This document shows positions 50,695-59,276 of a stretch of DNA of 64,000 nt, in pieces. Both the position numbers and the translations under genes were made by a program. A model generated the notes under the pieces. The model was not told where the DNA came from. It did no database searches and saw only the letters and a program-made list of their open reading frames with translations. Position 1 is the first letter of the stretch. Every line of letters starts with the position of its first letter. Source of the stretch: Bacillota bacterium (GTDB lineage: Bacteria; Bacillota; Clostridia; Lachnospirales; Bianqueaceae); assembly GCA_017442735.1 (NCBI GenBank), contig JAFRZE010000067.1, forward strand, positions 1-64,000. Reading direction: 5' to 3'.

Positions 50695-50737
50695 AAACTA
50701 TTCATATTCATGGATATTTATTAGTTTCGGAGGTCAT

Positions 50738-51676
50738 ATGGATCTATCATTGTTAAGTCGCCAGGAGAGACTGGAGATCGAGCTATCCTTACTGTTTACC
50801 GAAAACGGCTTCAACCGGATCAAGCTTTCTCAGTTTGATGAATATGAATTATTCCATCAGCACCGTGCTTTTTTGTCCGGTGAACAGATGCTTACGTTCA
50901 CGGATCCCAGAGGAAAGCTGTACGCGCTGCGTCCGGATGTGACACTTTCCGTTCTGAAACAGGCGGCATATCAGCCGGAGGACTGCATCAAGGTCTACTA
51001 TAAGGAAGATGTATTCCGGATGTCGGCGGAAACACACAGCTACGAGGCGGGACGGCAGATCGGGATCGAACGTATAGAGAAGAAAAACCCTTCTCAGGAG
51101 TCCAGCGTGCTGATGCTGGCCCAGAAGGCTCTGATGCTGCTTCCCGTCGATACAGTGCTGGTCCTTTCTCATATGGATTTTCTTGACAGAAATGAATGGT
51201 TCCATTCTCTCCGGGAGGAAGATCAGATCGATGTGCTGCATCTGATCAGCCGCAAAAACCGTTCGGATCTGGAAAAATTCCTCACAAGAAAAGCTTGTCC
51301 TTCCGAAGATTATGAAGAATTACTGAAGGTCCTTGACCTGGTCGGATCACCTGATTCTATCGAAGAAAAGCTTGAGTCTTTGATCCAGTACCCGGATCTG
51401 TTTTCAGCCTGTCTTGAACTGATCGCTTTAAGCCGGATGCTGCCGGCAGATGATCATCACCGGATCATGATCGATTTTTCACTTGTAAACTCGCTGAACT
51501 ACTATAACGGTCTGATCTTTCAGGGCTTTGCCGAAGGATGCAGGGATTATGTTTTGTCCGGCGGCCGCTACGACAGACTGGCCAGGCAGTTTATGCCGGA
51601 TAAGGAATCCTGCGGCGCGATCGGATTCGCGTTATCCTTGGACGTACTGGAGCCTATCGTAGGAGATACACTATGA
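50738..51676 (+). CDS. hisZ: ATP phosphoribosyltransferase regulatory subunit HisZ
   Basis: Histidyl-tRNA-synthetase-like subunit that, with short HisG, forms the active and histidine-sensitive first enzyme of the pathway. 312 residues; HisRS-like motif 2 region GKLYALRPDVTLSVLKQA and motif 3-like SGGRYDRLARQF are present, but the anticodon-binding domain is missing. ATG 50738 with CGGAGG 4 bases upstream. Its stop overlaps hisG (ATGA). Confidence 0.94.
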   Translation: MDLSLLSRQERLEIELSLLFTENGFNRIKLSQFDEYELFHQHRAFLSGEQMLTFTDPRGKLYALRPDVTLSVLKQAAYQPEDCIKVYYKEDVFRMSAETHSYEAGRQIGIERIEKKNPSQESSVLMLAQKALMLLPVDTVLVLSHMDFLDRNEWFHSLREEDQIDVLHLISRKNRSDLEKFLTRKACPSEDYEELLKVLDLVGSPDSIEEKLESLIQYPDLFSACLELIALSRMLPADDHHRIMIDFSLVNSLNYYNGLIFQGFAEGCRDYVLSGGRYDRLARQFMPDKESCGAIGFALSLDVLEPIVGDTL

Positions 51677-52299
51677 TTACAATTGCCCTTCCCAAGGGGA
51701 GACTTGGGGATAAAGTCTATCATTTGCTTGATCAGGCCGGTTATGGGTTTACTGCTATGGAAGACGTAGGCAGAAAACTGGTGATCGATGATCAGGAAAA
51801 GCAGATCCGGTATCTGCTGGTCAAACCGGTGGATGTCGCTGTCTATGTTGAAAAGGGTGTAGCGGATATCGGCGTTTGCGGGAAAGATATTATCGAAGAG
51901 AGCGGCGCGGATGTCTTTGAGCTTCTGGATCTGGGTTTCGGCCGATGCTCCATGGCTGTAGCCGCTCCGGAAGGATTTCAGGAAAACCCCAGAAAAAGAC
52001 TGCGTGTCGCGACCAAATTTGAGAATATCGCTCGTGAATACTACAGCAAAAGAGGCAGGGACGCCGAGTTCATCCATTTGAACGGATCGATCGAACTCGC
52101 GCCTGTGCTGGGGCTGACAGATGTGATCGTCGATATCGTGGAGACTGGAACGACGCTCAAAGAAAATCATCTGACAGTCATCGACCGTTTTATGGATATC
52201 TCGGCACGGCTGATCGTCAATCGATCCAGTTATCGCTTTAAAGAGAAGGAGATCAGCACTTTAGTCGACCGGTTGAAGGAGGAAATATCCATTGATTAA
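51673..52299 (+). CDS. hisG: ATP phosphoribosyltransferase, short form
   Basis: Joins ATP and PRPP in the first step of histidine synthesis. 208 residues, the short form lacking the C-terminal ACT-like domain, which fits the need for HisZ. Visible: ALPKGRLGD at the start, DIGVCGKDIIEE and DVIVDIVETGTTLKEN, which binds PRPP. ATG overlaps the hisZ stop. Confidence 0.97.
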   Translation: MITIALPKGRLGDKVYHLLDQAGYGFTAMEDVGRKLVIDDQEKQIRYLLVKPVDVAVYVEKGVADIGVCGKDIIEESGADVFELLDLGFGRCSMAVAAPEGFQENPRKRLRVATKFENIAREYYSKRGRDAEFIHLNGSIELAPVLGLTDVIVDIVETGTTLKENHLTVIDRFMDISARLIVNRSSYRFKEKEISTLVDRLKEEISID

Positions 52300-53578
52300 A
52301 ATAGAACAACTCTCCAGAGACAGATGGAGAGAGCAGATCCCGGTGCGTTCGCAGTTTGAATATGCCGATGTGAACGCTTCCGTGGAAGCCATATTGAAAG
52401 ATGTACTCGAGAATGGTGATGAGGCACTGAAAAGATATAATCTGAAATTCGATCATGCCGAAACGCCTGAACTGGAAGTGAGCAAAGAAGAGATCGAAGC
52501 TGCCGTATCGCGCGTCGATCCCGAGTTTTTACGTGTTCTTAAGGAAGCTGCAGATCATATAAAATCCTATCACGAGAAGCAGGTACGTCATGACTATATC
52601 ACCCATGAAAAAGACGGAGTGGTCCTTGGTCAAATGATCCTGCCGATCGAAAAAGTCGGTATTTATGTGCCCGGCGGTACAGCCGCACTTCCTTCGACGC
52701 TTTTGATGAACGCGATCCCGGCCAAACTCGCAGGAGTGAATGAGTTGGTCGTTGCGTCTCCTCCCGGAAATAACGGGACGATTCCTGATGTTATTCTGGC
52801 AGCGGCATATGTCGCCGGAGTGGATCATGTTTACCGTGTAGGCGGAGCCCAGGCGATCGCCGCGCTGGCTTATGGTACGGAAACGATCCCCGCTGTTTAC
52901 AAGATCGTTGGCCCCGGCAACATCTATGTTTCCATGGCAAAGAAGATGGTCTATGGGAAAGTCGCGATCGATATGATCGCCGGTCCGAGCGAAGTCATGG
53001 TCGTAGCGGATGAAAACGCGAATCCCGGCTGGGTCGCCGCGGATATGCTTTCACAGGCGGAGCACGATAAACTATCTATGGCTATCCTGGTCACCAATTC
53101 CATGGATGTAGCTGAAAAAACAGCAAAGGAACTGGAAAAACAGGTAGAGCTTCTTCCCAGATCACAGATCGCGAAAGCTTCATTGGATAACTATGGCCGG
53201 ATCTTTGTGACAGATTCCATGGAAGGTGCTCTGGATGTCGCCAATGAGATCGCACCGGAGCATCTGGAGATCTATACGGATCGTCCGTTTGATTATCTGG
53301 GTATGATCCGAAATGCCGGATCAGTGTTCCTGGGCCCGTATACGACAGAGCCTTTGGGAGATTATCTTGCAGGGCCGAATCATGTACTTCCCACCAGCGG
53401 GACAGCCAAATTCGCTTCCGCGCTGTCCGTGGACGATTTTATCAAGAAAACACAGATTTCATATTTTACCGAAGATGCTGTTTGTGCCTTGGCGGATGAT
53501 GTAGCGGTATTCGCCCGTCAGGAAGGTCTGGAAGCCCATGCCAGGGCAGCGCTGATACGCAAAGGAAATCTATCATGA
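52292..53578 (+). CDS. hisD: Histidinol dehydrogenase
   Basis: Zinc enzyme that oxidises histidinol to histidine in two NAD steps, the last reactions of the pathway. 428 residues with YVPGGTAALPSTLLMNAIPA (key GGTAALPST), GGAQAIAALAYGT, KIVGPGN and IDMIAGPSEV and the catalytic Glu/His in ANEIAPEHLEI. The start is TTG 52292, overlapping hisG by 8 bases, with GGAGGA 8 bases upstream. Confidence 0.97.
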   Translation: MIKIEQLSRDRWREQIPVRSQFEYADVNASVEAILKDVLENGDEALKRYNLKFDHAETPELEVSKEEIEAAVSRVDPEFLRVLKEAADHIKSYHEKQVRHDYITHEKDGVVLGQMILPIEKVGIYVPGGTAALPSTLLMNAIPAKLAGVNELVVASPPGNNGTIPDVILAAAYVAGVDHVYRVGGAQAIAALAYGTETIPAVYKIVGPGNIYVSMAKKMVYGKVAIDMIAGPSEVMVVADENANPGWVAADMLSQAEHDKLSMAILVTNSMDVAEKTAKELEKQVELLPRSQIAKASLDNYGRIFVTDSMEGALDVANEIAPEHLEIYTDRPFDYLGMIRNAGSVFLGPYTTEPLGDYLAGPNHVLPTSGTAKFASALSVDDFIKKTQISYFTEDAVCALADDVAVFARQEGLEAHARAALIRKGNLS

Positions 53579-54645
53579 ATGAACAAAAATACTGGAGCCG
53601 GGCAGCCAGAGCGGCCGTTCCATATGTGCCGGGCGAACAGCCGAAGGACAGATCTTTCATCAAGCTGAATACGAATGAGAATCCCTATGGCCCTTCGCCA
53701 AAGCTGAAAGAGATCGATCCTTTTTCTCTCCGGTTTGAACTTTATCCTGAACCGACGGGGCTGTCGCTTCGGCAGGCGATCGCAAAGGCAAACGACCTTT
53801 CTTTGGATGAAGTCTTTGTAGGCAACGGAAGTGATGAAGTTCTGGCATTTGCTTTTTCCGCCTTCGCGGATGAAGACAATCCTGTCAGCTTTCCGGATAT
53901 TACCTATAGTTTTTATCCGGTTTGGAGTGAATATTTCGGAGCGCCGAAACAGATCTTTCCACTGGGCAAGGACCTGTCGATCGATCTTTCCTTGGTGCCG
54001 GACGGTTTCGGGCCGGTCGTGATCGCCAATCCAAACGCGCCGACAGGGGTAGCGCTGGAAAGGGCAGTACTGGAGGATTATCTTAAAGCCCACCCGGAAA
54101 GACTGATGATCGTCGATGAAGCCTATGTGGATTTCGGGGCTGAGTCGATGGTCCCCTGTATCCATTCCTATCCCAATCTTCTGGTCGTTCAGACATTTTC
54201 GAAGTCCCGCGCGCTGGCAGGGCTGCGGCTCGGTTTCGCGATGGGGCAGAAAAGCCTGATCGACGCGATCATACGGATCAAGGATTCCATCAACTCTTAT
54301 ACGGTAAATACCTGGTCGCAGGTCGCCGGGACGATCAGCTATCAGGACGAACAATATACCCGGGAGATCGTTCAAAAGATCATTCGGACACGAGAGATCG
54401 CCAAGGAAAGACTCAGAGCTCTCGGTTTTGAAGCAGGCGAGTCCAAGGCTAACTTCCTCTGGGTAAAGCATCCTGATTTCAGCGGAACGAAACTCTATGA
54501 GTACCTTCGCGGCCAGGGGATCCTAGTAAGACATTTTTCATCTCCGGCGATCACGGATTATCTCAGGATCTCCGTAGGAACAGATGATGAAATGAATGAA
54601 CTGGTCACTACCTTATCGAAGCTTTTCGGAGGAGACAAATCATGA
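53575..54645 (+). CDS. hisC: Histidinol-phosphate aminotransferase
   Basis: PLP aminotransferase of class I/II, 356 residues. Substrate/PLP features: LNTNENPYGPSP, GNGSDEVLAF, NPNAPTG, IVDEAYVDFG and the PLP lysine in QTFSKSRALAGLRLG. ATG overlaps the hisD stop (ATGA). Confidence 0.96.
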   Translation: MNEQKYWSRAARAAVPYVPGEQPKDRSFIKLNTNENPYGPSPKLKEIDPFSLRFELYPEPTGLSLRQAIAKANDLSLDEVFVGNGSDEVLAFAFSAFADEDNPVSFPDITYSFYPVWSEYFGAPKQIFPLGKDLSIDLSLVPDGFGPVVIANPNAPTGVALERAVLEDYLKAHPERLMIVDEAYVDFGAESMVPCIHSYPNLLVVQTFSKSRALAGLRLGFAMGQKSLIDAIIRIKDSINSYTVNTWSQVAGTISYQDEQYTREIVQKIIRTREIAKERLRALGFEAGESKANFLWVKHPDFSGTKLYEYLRGQGILVRHFSSPAITDYLRISVGTDDEMNELVTTLSKLFGGDKS

Positions 54646-55229
54646 GAAAGGCAAAAACAGAACGTTCCACGAAAGAAACAAAGATCAGGATCTTTATTGA
54701 TCTGGATGGAAAAGGACAGTATCAGAATCAAACCGGTATCGGTTTCTTTGATCACATGCTCGATGGTTTCGCCCGCCAGACCCCGTATGATCTGAATATA
54801 GAGGCCAAAGGCGATCTTTTTGTGGATCAGCATCATACCGTCGAGGATACGGGTATCAGTCTCGGACTGGCTCTGAAAGAAGCGCTTGGTGACTGCAAGG
54901 GGATCGGACGTTACGGGTATTTCATCCTTCCGATGGATGACGCAATGGTTCTCGTGAGTCTGGACCTTTCGGGAAGAAGTTATCTTGCGTTTGATGTTCC
55001 GATGCCTACGCAAAAAGTGGGAGATTTCGATACGGAATTAGTACAGGAATTTTTTCTGGGTCTGACAAGGTCTTCGGGCATGACGCTGCATATCAAATTG
55101 TTTTCCGGCAGCAATACGCATCATATCATTGAATGTGTATTCAAGGCCTTTGGCAGAGCGCTCGCGATGGCTACAGGCTTAAGCAGTTTAAGGCCGGATG
55201 AGATCCCGTCTACCAAGGGAGTGCTGTAA
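54642..55229 (+). CDS. hisB: Imidazoleglycerol-phosphate dehydratase
   Basis: Mn-dependent dehydratase, 195 residues, with the two metal histidine clusters (GFFDHMLDGFA and QHHTVEDTGI; SSGMTLHIKLF and NTHHIIECVFKAFGRAL). There is no N-terminal HAD phosphatase domain, so histidinol-phosphate phosphatase must be a separate protein. ATG overlaps hisC by 4 bases. Confidence 0.97.
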   Translation: MRKAKTERSTKETKIRIFIDLDGKGQYQNQTGIGFFDHMLDGFARQTPYDLNIEAKGDLFVDQHHTVEDTGISLGLALKEALGDCKGIGRYGYFILPMDDAMVLVSLDLSGRSYLAFDVPMPTQKVGDFDTELVQEFFLGLTRSSGMTLHIKLFSGSNTHHIIECVFKAFGRALAMATGLSSLRPDEIPSTKGVL

Positions 55230-55856
55230 ATGATTGCACTCATTGATTACGAAGTAGGGAATCTTTTCTCCTTACAGGCGTCTTTAAAAAAGATCGGCGC
55301 AGACAGTGTTCTGACCAGGGATCCGGACATATTAAGACGTGCTGACGGTATCATTCTTCCCGGTGTCGGCGCATTCGGGGAAGCAGCCGAAAAGTTGAAA
55401 TCTTTCGGGCTGTATTCACTGCTCCGCGAGATCGCGGATACAGGGAAACCGTTTCTGGGTGTTTGTCTCGGAATGCAGCTGCTCTTTGAGAAAAGCTATG
55501 AATACGGCGAACACGAAGGGCTTTGTCTCCTGCCCGGATATATCGGCTCTTTGAGAGAAGATCTTTCTTCCAAAGACGCGATCGTTCCGCATATGGGCTG
55601 GAATGAACTGTACTTTACCAGTAAAGACGTAGGAAAAAAGTGGACAGGAAAAGAAGAGAGTATCTATACGTATTTCGTTCACTCTTTTTACGCCAAGGAC
55701 TGTGAGGAAGTCCTGATCGCCGATACAGAATACGAAGGCATTCGTATTCCTGCCTTTGTCGGGAAGGATAACGTATTCGGAATGCAGTTTCATCCGGAGA
55801 AAAGTGGAGACGATGGACTCAGGCTCCTTTCGGAGTTTATCAAATTGACGAAGTAG
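55230..55856 (+). CDS. hisH: Imidazole glycerol phosphate synthase, glutaminase subunit
   Basis: Class I glutamine amidotransferase, 208 residues, that supplies ammonia to HisF. The catalytic Cys is in GVCLGMQLLFE, and the His/Glu pair in FGMQFHPEKSGDDG. It begins immediately after the hisB stop. Confidence 0.96.
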   Translation: MIALIDYEVGNLFSLQASLKKIGADSVLTRDPDILRRADGIILPGVGAFGEAAEKLKSFGLYSLLREIADTGKPFLGVCLGMQLLFEKSYEYGEHEGLCLLPGYIGSLREDLSSKDAIVPHMGWNELYFTSKDVGKKWTGKEESIYTYFVHSFYAKDCEEVLIADTEYEGIRIPAFVGKDNVFGMQFHPEKSGDDGLRLLSEFIKLTK

Positions 55857-55864
55857 GAAACAAG

Positions 55865-56587
55865 ATGCAGATATGGCCGGCTATCGATCTTCTTCATTCG
55901 CAGGCAGTGCGCCTGACGAAGGGAGACTATGATCAGGTAAAAGTATACTTTAAAGATCCGGAAGAGATCCTCCGGTTTTTCAATGAAAAAGGCGCTAAGC
56001 ATCTTCATGTCGTTGACCTGGACGGAGCCAGAGAAGGAAAACTGAGTAATCTGGAAACGATTCGGCATCTGTGCCGTGAAGCCAGGCAGGAGATCGAAGT
56101 AGGCGGAGGGATCCGCTCGAAAGAGCGGATCGAGACCTATCTGACGCAGGGCGTCCGGTATGTGATCCTTGGCACCGTCGCACTGGAAGATCCTGTTTTT
56201 ACGGAGGAGATGATCCGAAAATACGGGGATCATATCGTGATCGGTATCGACGCGAAAAACGGGATGGTCGCGACACGCGGATGGAAAGATGTTTCAGCGG
56301 TTCCGGGGCCTGTATTCTGCAGGCGTATGCAGGAGATTGGCGCATCCCGTATTATCTATACGGATATTTCCAAAGACGGAATGCTTTCCGGAACCAATCT
56401 GGAGCTTTACCGGTCACTCAAGGAGGATCTTTCTCTTAAGATCACCGCTTCCGGCGGGATCACCTATATGAAAGAAGTTCATCAGCTGAAAAACATGGGC
56501 ATTCACAGCGCGATCATCGGGAAAGCCCTGTATGAAGGTGTTCTGGATCTGTCCGAAGTATTGCAAGCGGAGGAGGAGTCATGCTGA
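55865..56587 (+). CDS. hisA: ProFAR isomerase HisA
   Basis: TIM-barrel isomerase, 240 residues. PAIDLLHSQAVRLTKGDY (key PAIDL), VDLDGAREG, GGGIRSKERI, YTDISKDGMLSG and TASGGITYMKEV are family segments; catalytic Asp in PAIDL and in TDISKDG. It overlaps hisF by 7 bases. Confidence 0.96.
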   Translation: MQIWPAIDLLHSQAVRLTKGDYDQVKVYFKDPEEILRFFNEKGAKHLHVVDLDGAREGKLSNLETIRHLCREARQEIEVGGGIRSKERIETYLTQGVRYVILGTVALEDPVFTEEMIRKYGDHIVIGIDAKNGMVATRGWKDVSAVPGPVFCRRMQEIGASRIIYTDISKDGMLSGTNLELYRSLKEDLSLKITASGGITYMKEVHQLKNMGIHSAIIGKALYEGVLDLSEVLQAEEESC

Positions 56588-57336
56588 CAAAAAGAATCAT
56601 CCCCTGTCTGGATATCCGGGATGGAAGAGTCGTCAAAGGCAAACGGTTCGAAGGGATCCGTGACGTGGAAGATCCTGTCACGATGGCTGCCTTTTATAAT
56701 ATCAGCGGAGCCGATGAACTGGTTTTTTATGATATTACGGCGTCAGCGGAGGGGCGTAAACTCTTCACCGAGATGGTCAGTGACGTCGCGAAAGAGGTAT
56801 TTATTCCTCTGACTGTCGGAGGCGGCATCAACGAAGTGTCCGATTTTGAAAGAGTTCTGACTCATGGAGCGGATAAGGTGAGTGTCAATTCCGGCGCGCT
56901 TCTGAATCCTTCTCTCATAGATGAGGCAGCGCATCGATATGGCGATCAGTGTGTGGTCCTTTCCATTGACTGCAAACGCGTCGGGAACGAATTTCATGTG
57001 TTCTCGAAAGGCGGCAGGGAAGATACCGGGCGCACATTGTTTGAATGGGCATCCGAAGGAACAGGCCGAGGAGCCGGGGAGATCGTTCTGAACAGTATGG
57101 ATACGGATGGAGTCCGGCAAGGATTCGATCTCATAATGCTGGATCAGCTGTCCAGTCTGAAGGTCCCGATCATTGCGTCGGGCGGAGCCGGAGGAATAGA
57201 AGATTTCTCTGTTTTATTCAAACAGCTTCCCTGGGTCAGCGCGGGTCTTGCGGCCTCGATCTTCCATTATAAAGAAGTCAGTATCCTGGATCTGAAACAT
57301 TATCTCAGAAGCCAAAACATTCCTGTCCGGTACTGA
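56581..57336 (+). CDS. hisF: Imidazole glycerol phosphate synthase, cyclase subunit
   Basis: TIM-barrel cyclase, 251 residues, that makes IGP and AICAR with ammonia from HisH. Catalytic Asp in [16 protein letters not shown] (residue 11) and in [14 protein letters not shown] (about 130). AICAR re-enters purine synthesis, connecting to the pur genes in the window. Confidence 0.97.
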   Translation: MLTKRIIPCLDIRDGRVVKGKRFEGIRDVEDPVTMAAFYNISGADELVFYDITASAEGRKLFTEMVSDVAKEVFIPLTVGGGINEVSDFERVLTHGADKVSVNSGALLNPSLIDEAAHRYGDQCVVLSIDCKRVGNEFHVFSKGGREDTGRTLFEWASEGTGRGAGEIVLNSMDTDGVRQGFDLIMLDQLSSLKVPIIASGGAGGIEDFSVLFKQLPWVSAGLAASIFHYKEVSILDLKHYLRSQNIPVRY

Positions 57337-57356
57337 TACACAAGGAGTTTAAAACT

Positions 57357-58016
57357 ATGGATCTTTCTACTCTCAAATTCGATGACAAGGGTCTGATCCC
57401 GGCTATCGTCCAGGATTTTTACACGAATGAAGTCCTCACACTGGCGTATATGAACAGAGAAAGCCTGGAGATCACACTGAAGGAAGGACGTACCTGTTTC
57501 TGGTCCAGAAGCCGCCAGGAACTATGGAGAAAAGGGGAGACCAGCGGCAATGTACAGCATGTGGTTTCCGTCACGGCAGACTGTGATCAGGACGCGGTGC
57601 TCGTCAAAGTGATCAAGGAAGGCCTTGCCTGTCACCTGGGCACGAATTCCTGCTTTGAGAATACGATTTTTGCGAAAGAAGAAGCTCCGTTCAGCGCGGA
57701 AGCTTTGATGGACCTTTTAAAAAGCCGGAAAGAGCTTCTTCCGGAAGGTTCCTATACGACTTATCTATTTCAGAAAGGACTGGATAAGATCCTGAAAAAA
57801 GTCGGAGAAGAATCGACCGAGGTCATCATCGCGGCAAAATCTCAGGAAGGCAACGGCGAACTGGTCTATGAGCTCGCGGATCTTTTCTACCACGCACTGG
57901 TTCTGATGGTCGAGAAGGGTGTCAGCCTGGATCAGGTCAAGAACGAGCTGGCTTCCCGTCATGTGATCGATCATAAGGTGAAGCAGGAGAAGCAGGTGGC
58001 AGATGGGATTCAGTAA
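57357..58016 (+). CDS. hisIE: Bifunctional PR-AMP cyclohydrolase / PR-ATP pyrophosphohydrolase (HisIE)
   Basis: 219-residue fusion: HisI part (about 1-115: [20 protein letters not shown], zinc residues in [14 protein letters not shown]) and HisE part (about 125-215: [28 protein letters not shown]). Steps 2 and 3 of the pathway. AAGGAG lies 10 bases before the ATG. Its end overlaps the next gene by 14 bases. Confidence 0.96.
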   Translation: MDLSTLKFDDKGLIPAIVQDFYTNEVLTLAYMNRESLEITLKEGRTCFWSRSRQELWRKGETSGNVQHVVSVTADCDQDAVLVKVIKEGLACHLGTNSCFENTIFAKEEAPFSAEALMDLLKSRKELLPEGSYTTYLFQKGLDKILKKVGEESTEVIIAAKSQEGNGELVYELADLFYHALVLMVEKGVSLDQVKNELASRHVIDHKVKQEKQVADGIQ

Positions 58017-58560
58017 TCTGTTTCGACCCGACCAGTACGTCCGAACAGTGTATGAAGTCGATTTTGATCTTCTCTGGGAGCAGGGGATCCGGGGACTTTT
58101 CTTCGATGTAGACAATACACTGATCCCGTTTTATGAAAACAAGATCCCGCCCGAGGCAGTCAAACTTCTGACTGACCTTCGGAGGCGCGGATTCAAAGTC
58201 TTTATCCTTTCCAACGGACGGGCAGAGCGTGTCCGGCTGATGGAAAAACAGGTCCGGCTCCATGGATTCGCGCGTTCCGGGAAGCCGCTTCGCTACGGGA
58301 TCTGGGTTTTGAACCGGAAGACCCGTCTGAAAGGCCGTCAGATGGCAACCATAGGCGATCAGGTGTTCATGGATGTCCTGTGCGGTCATCTGGGTGGTGG
58401 AAAAGGTATTCTGATCGAGCCGATCGACCGCGTTCGGGATGAAGCATCTGTCATGAAGAGAAGGGCAGCGGAAACGAAAATGCTGCACCGACTTGGGATC
58501 AGGCAATTCTGTGAGACAGACAGTGACGCACAAAGCGCTGCTTCACAAAAAAACAGTTGA
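58003..58560 (+). CDS. YqeG-family HAD (subclass IIIA) phosphatase
   Basis: 185 residues. HAD motif [11 protein letters not shown] (nucleophile Asp and general-acid Asp), motif II ILSNG, and motif III/IV with lysine and IGDQVFMDV. The family is related to eukaryotic Gep4 phosphatidylglycerophosphate phosphatase, and subclass IIIA also holds the HisB-type histidinol phosphatase. It overlaps hisIE by 14 bases, so it is translationally coupled to a his operon that has no other phosphatase. Both PGP phosphatase (pgsA is at 18254) and histidinol-phosphate phosphatase are possible. The efp promoter overlaps its stop codon. Confidence 0.85.
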   Translation: MGFSNLFRPDQYVRTVYEVDFDLLWEQGIRGLFFDVDNTLIPFYENKIPPEAVKLLTDLRRRGFKVFILSNGRAERVRLMEKQVRLHGFARSGKPLRYGIWVLNRKTRLKGRQMATIGDQVFMDVLCGHLGGGKGILIEPIDRVRDEASVMKRRAAETKMLHRLGIRQFCETDSDAQSAASQKNS

Positions 58561-58585
58561 AAAAAGTCAAAAAATCGTTTAAAAT
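58557..58585 (+). promoter_or_regulatory. SigA promoter of efp
   Basis: TTGAAA (58557-58562) and TAAAAT (58580-58585), 17-base spacer, 32 bases before the efp start. Confidence 0.75.
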
Positions 58586-58617
58586 ATATCAGTATTTTAC
58601 TTTACGGAGGTTTTATT

Positions 58618-59187
58618 ATGGCAGACGTTCTCAGTGCCGGTGAGTTCAGAAACGGCGTAACGATCCAATATAACAACAGTGTTTATCAGATCATCGAATT
58701 CCAGCATGTCAAACCCGGAAAGGGTGCCGCTTTTGTCCGCACCAAACTGAAAAATGTCATTGACGGAGGTGTGATCGAGCAGTCCTTCCGTCCTACGGAA
58801 AAGTTTGACCGCGCGATCATCGAGCGTAAAGACATGGAATATCTCTACAATGACGGCGAGCTGTACTATTTCATGGATCCCGAGTCATATGAGCAGATGC
58901 CCATCGGTGCCGAGCAGATCGGCGACGCGCTTAAGTTCGTGAAGGAAAATGAGAGCGTGAAGATCCTTTCCCATAATGGCAACATATTCGGTATCGAACC
59001 GCCTATGTTCGTTGAGCTGGAAGTCACCCATACCGAACCCGGTGCCAGAGGTGATACAGCGACCAACGTGCTGAAACCCGCTGAGGTCGAGACCGGAGCA
59101 GTGGTTCAGGTTCCCCTGTTTATCGATAACGGCAGCCGTATCAAGATCGACACCCGTACCGGTGAATATCTTGGCCGCGCCAACTGA
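58618..59187 (+). CDS. efp: Translation elongation factor P
   Basis: Rescues ribosomes stalled at polyproline. 189 residues with the KOW-like N-domain (the lysine tip loop [14 protein letters not shown] is where EF-P is modified), central OB domain and C-terminal EFP domain ([25 protein letters not shown], key parts). CGGAGG 8 bases upstream. Own promoter and likely terminator. Confidence 0.98.
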   Translation: MADVLSAGEFRNGVTIQYNNSVYQIIEFQHVKPGKGAAFVRTKLKNVIDGGVIEQSFRPTEKFDRAIIERKDMEYLYNDGELYYFMDPESYEQMPIGAEQIGDALKFVKENESVKILSHNGNIFGIEPPMFVELEVTHTEPGARGDTATNVLKPAEVETGAVVQVPLFIDNGSRIKIDTRTGEYLGRAN

Positions 59188-59215
59188 TCTTACAGAATAG
59201 CAGGTCGTTTCATAG

Positions 59216-59246
59216 AAGATCCATTCGTCATGATGGATCTTTTATT
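59216..59246 (+). terminator. Likely terminator after efp
   Basis: AAGATCCAT (59216-59224) pairs with ATGGATCTT (59233-59241), then TTATT. The T run is short, so termination may be partial and feed malQ. Confidence 0.55.
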
Positions 59247-59276
59247 CATATCATGAATATAAAGGAGATATAGATT

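Noticed and set aside
50666-50737. N-terminal extension of HisZ from a TTG at 50666
   Set aside because: That TTG is the first part of the perfect TTGACA -35 box, and a good ribosome site precedes ATG 50738.
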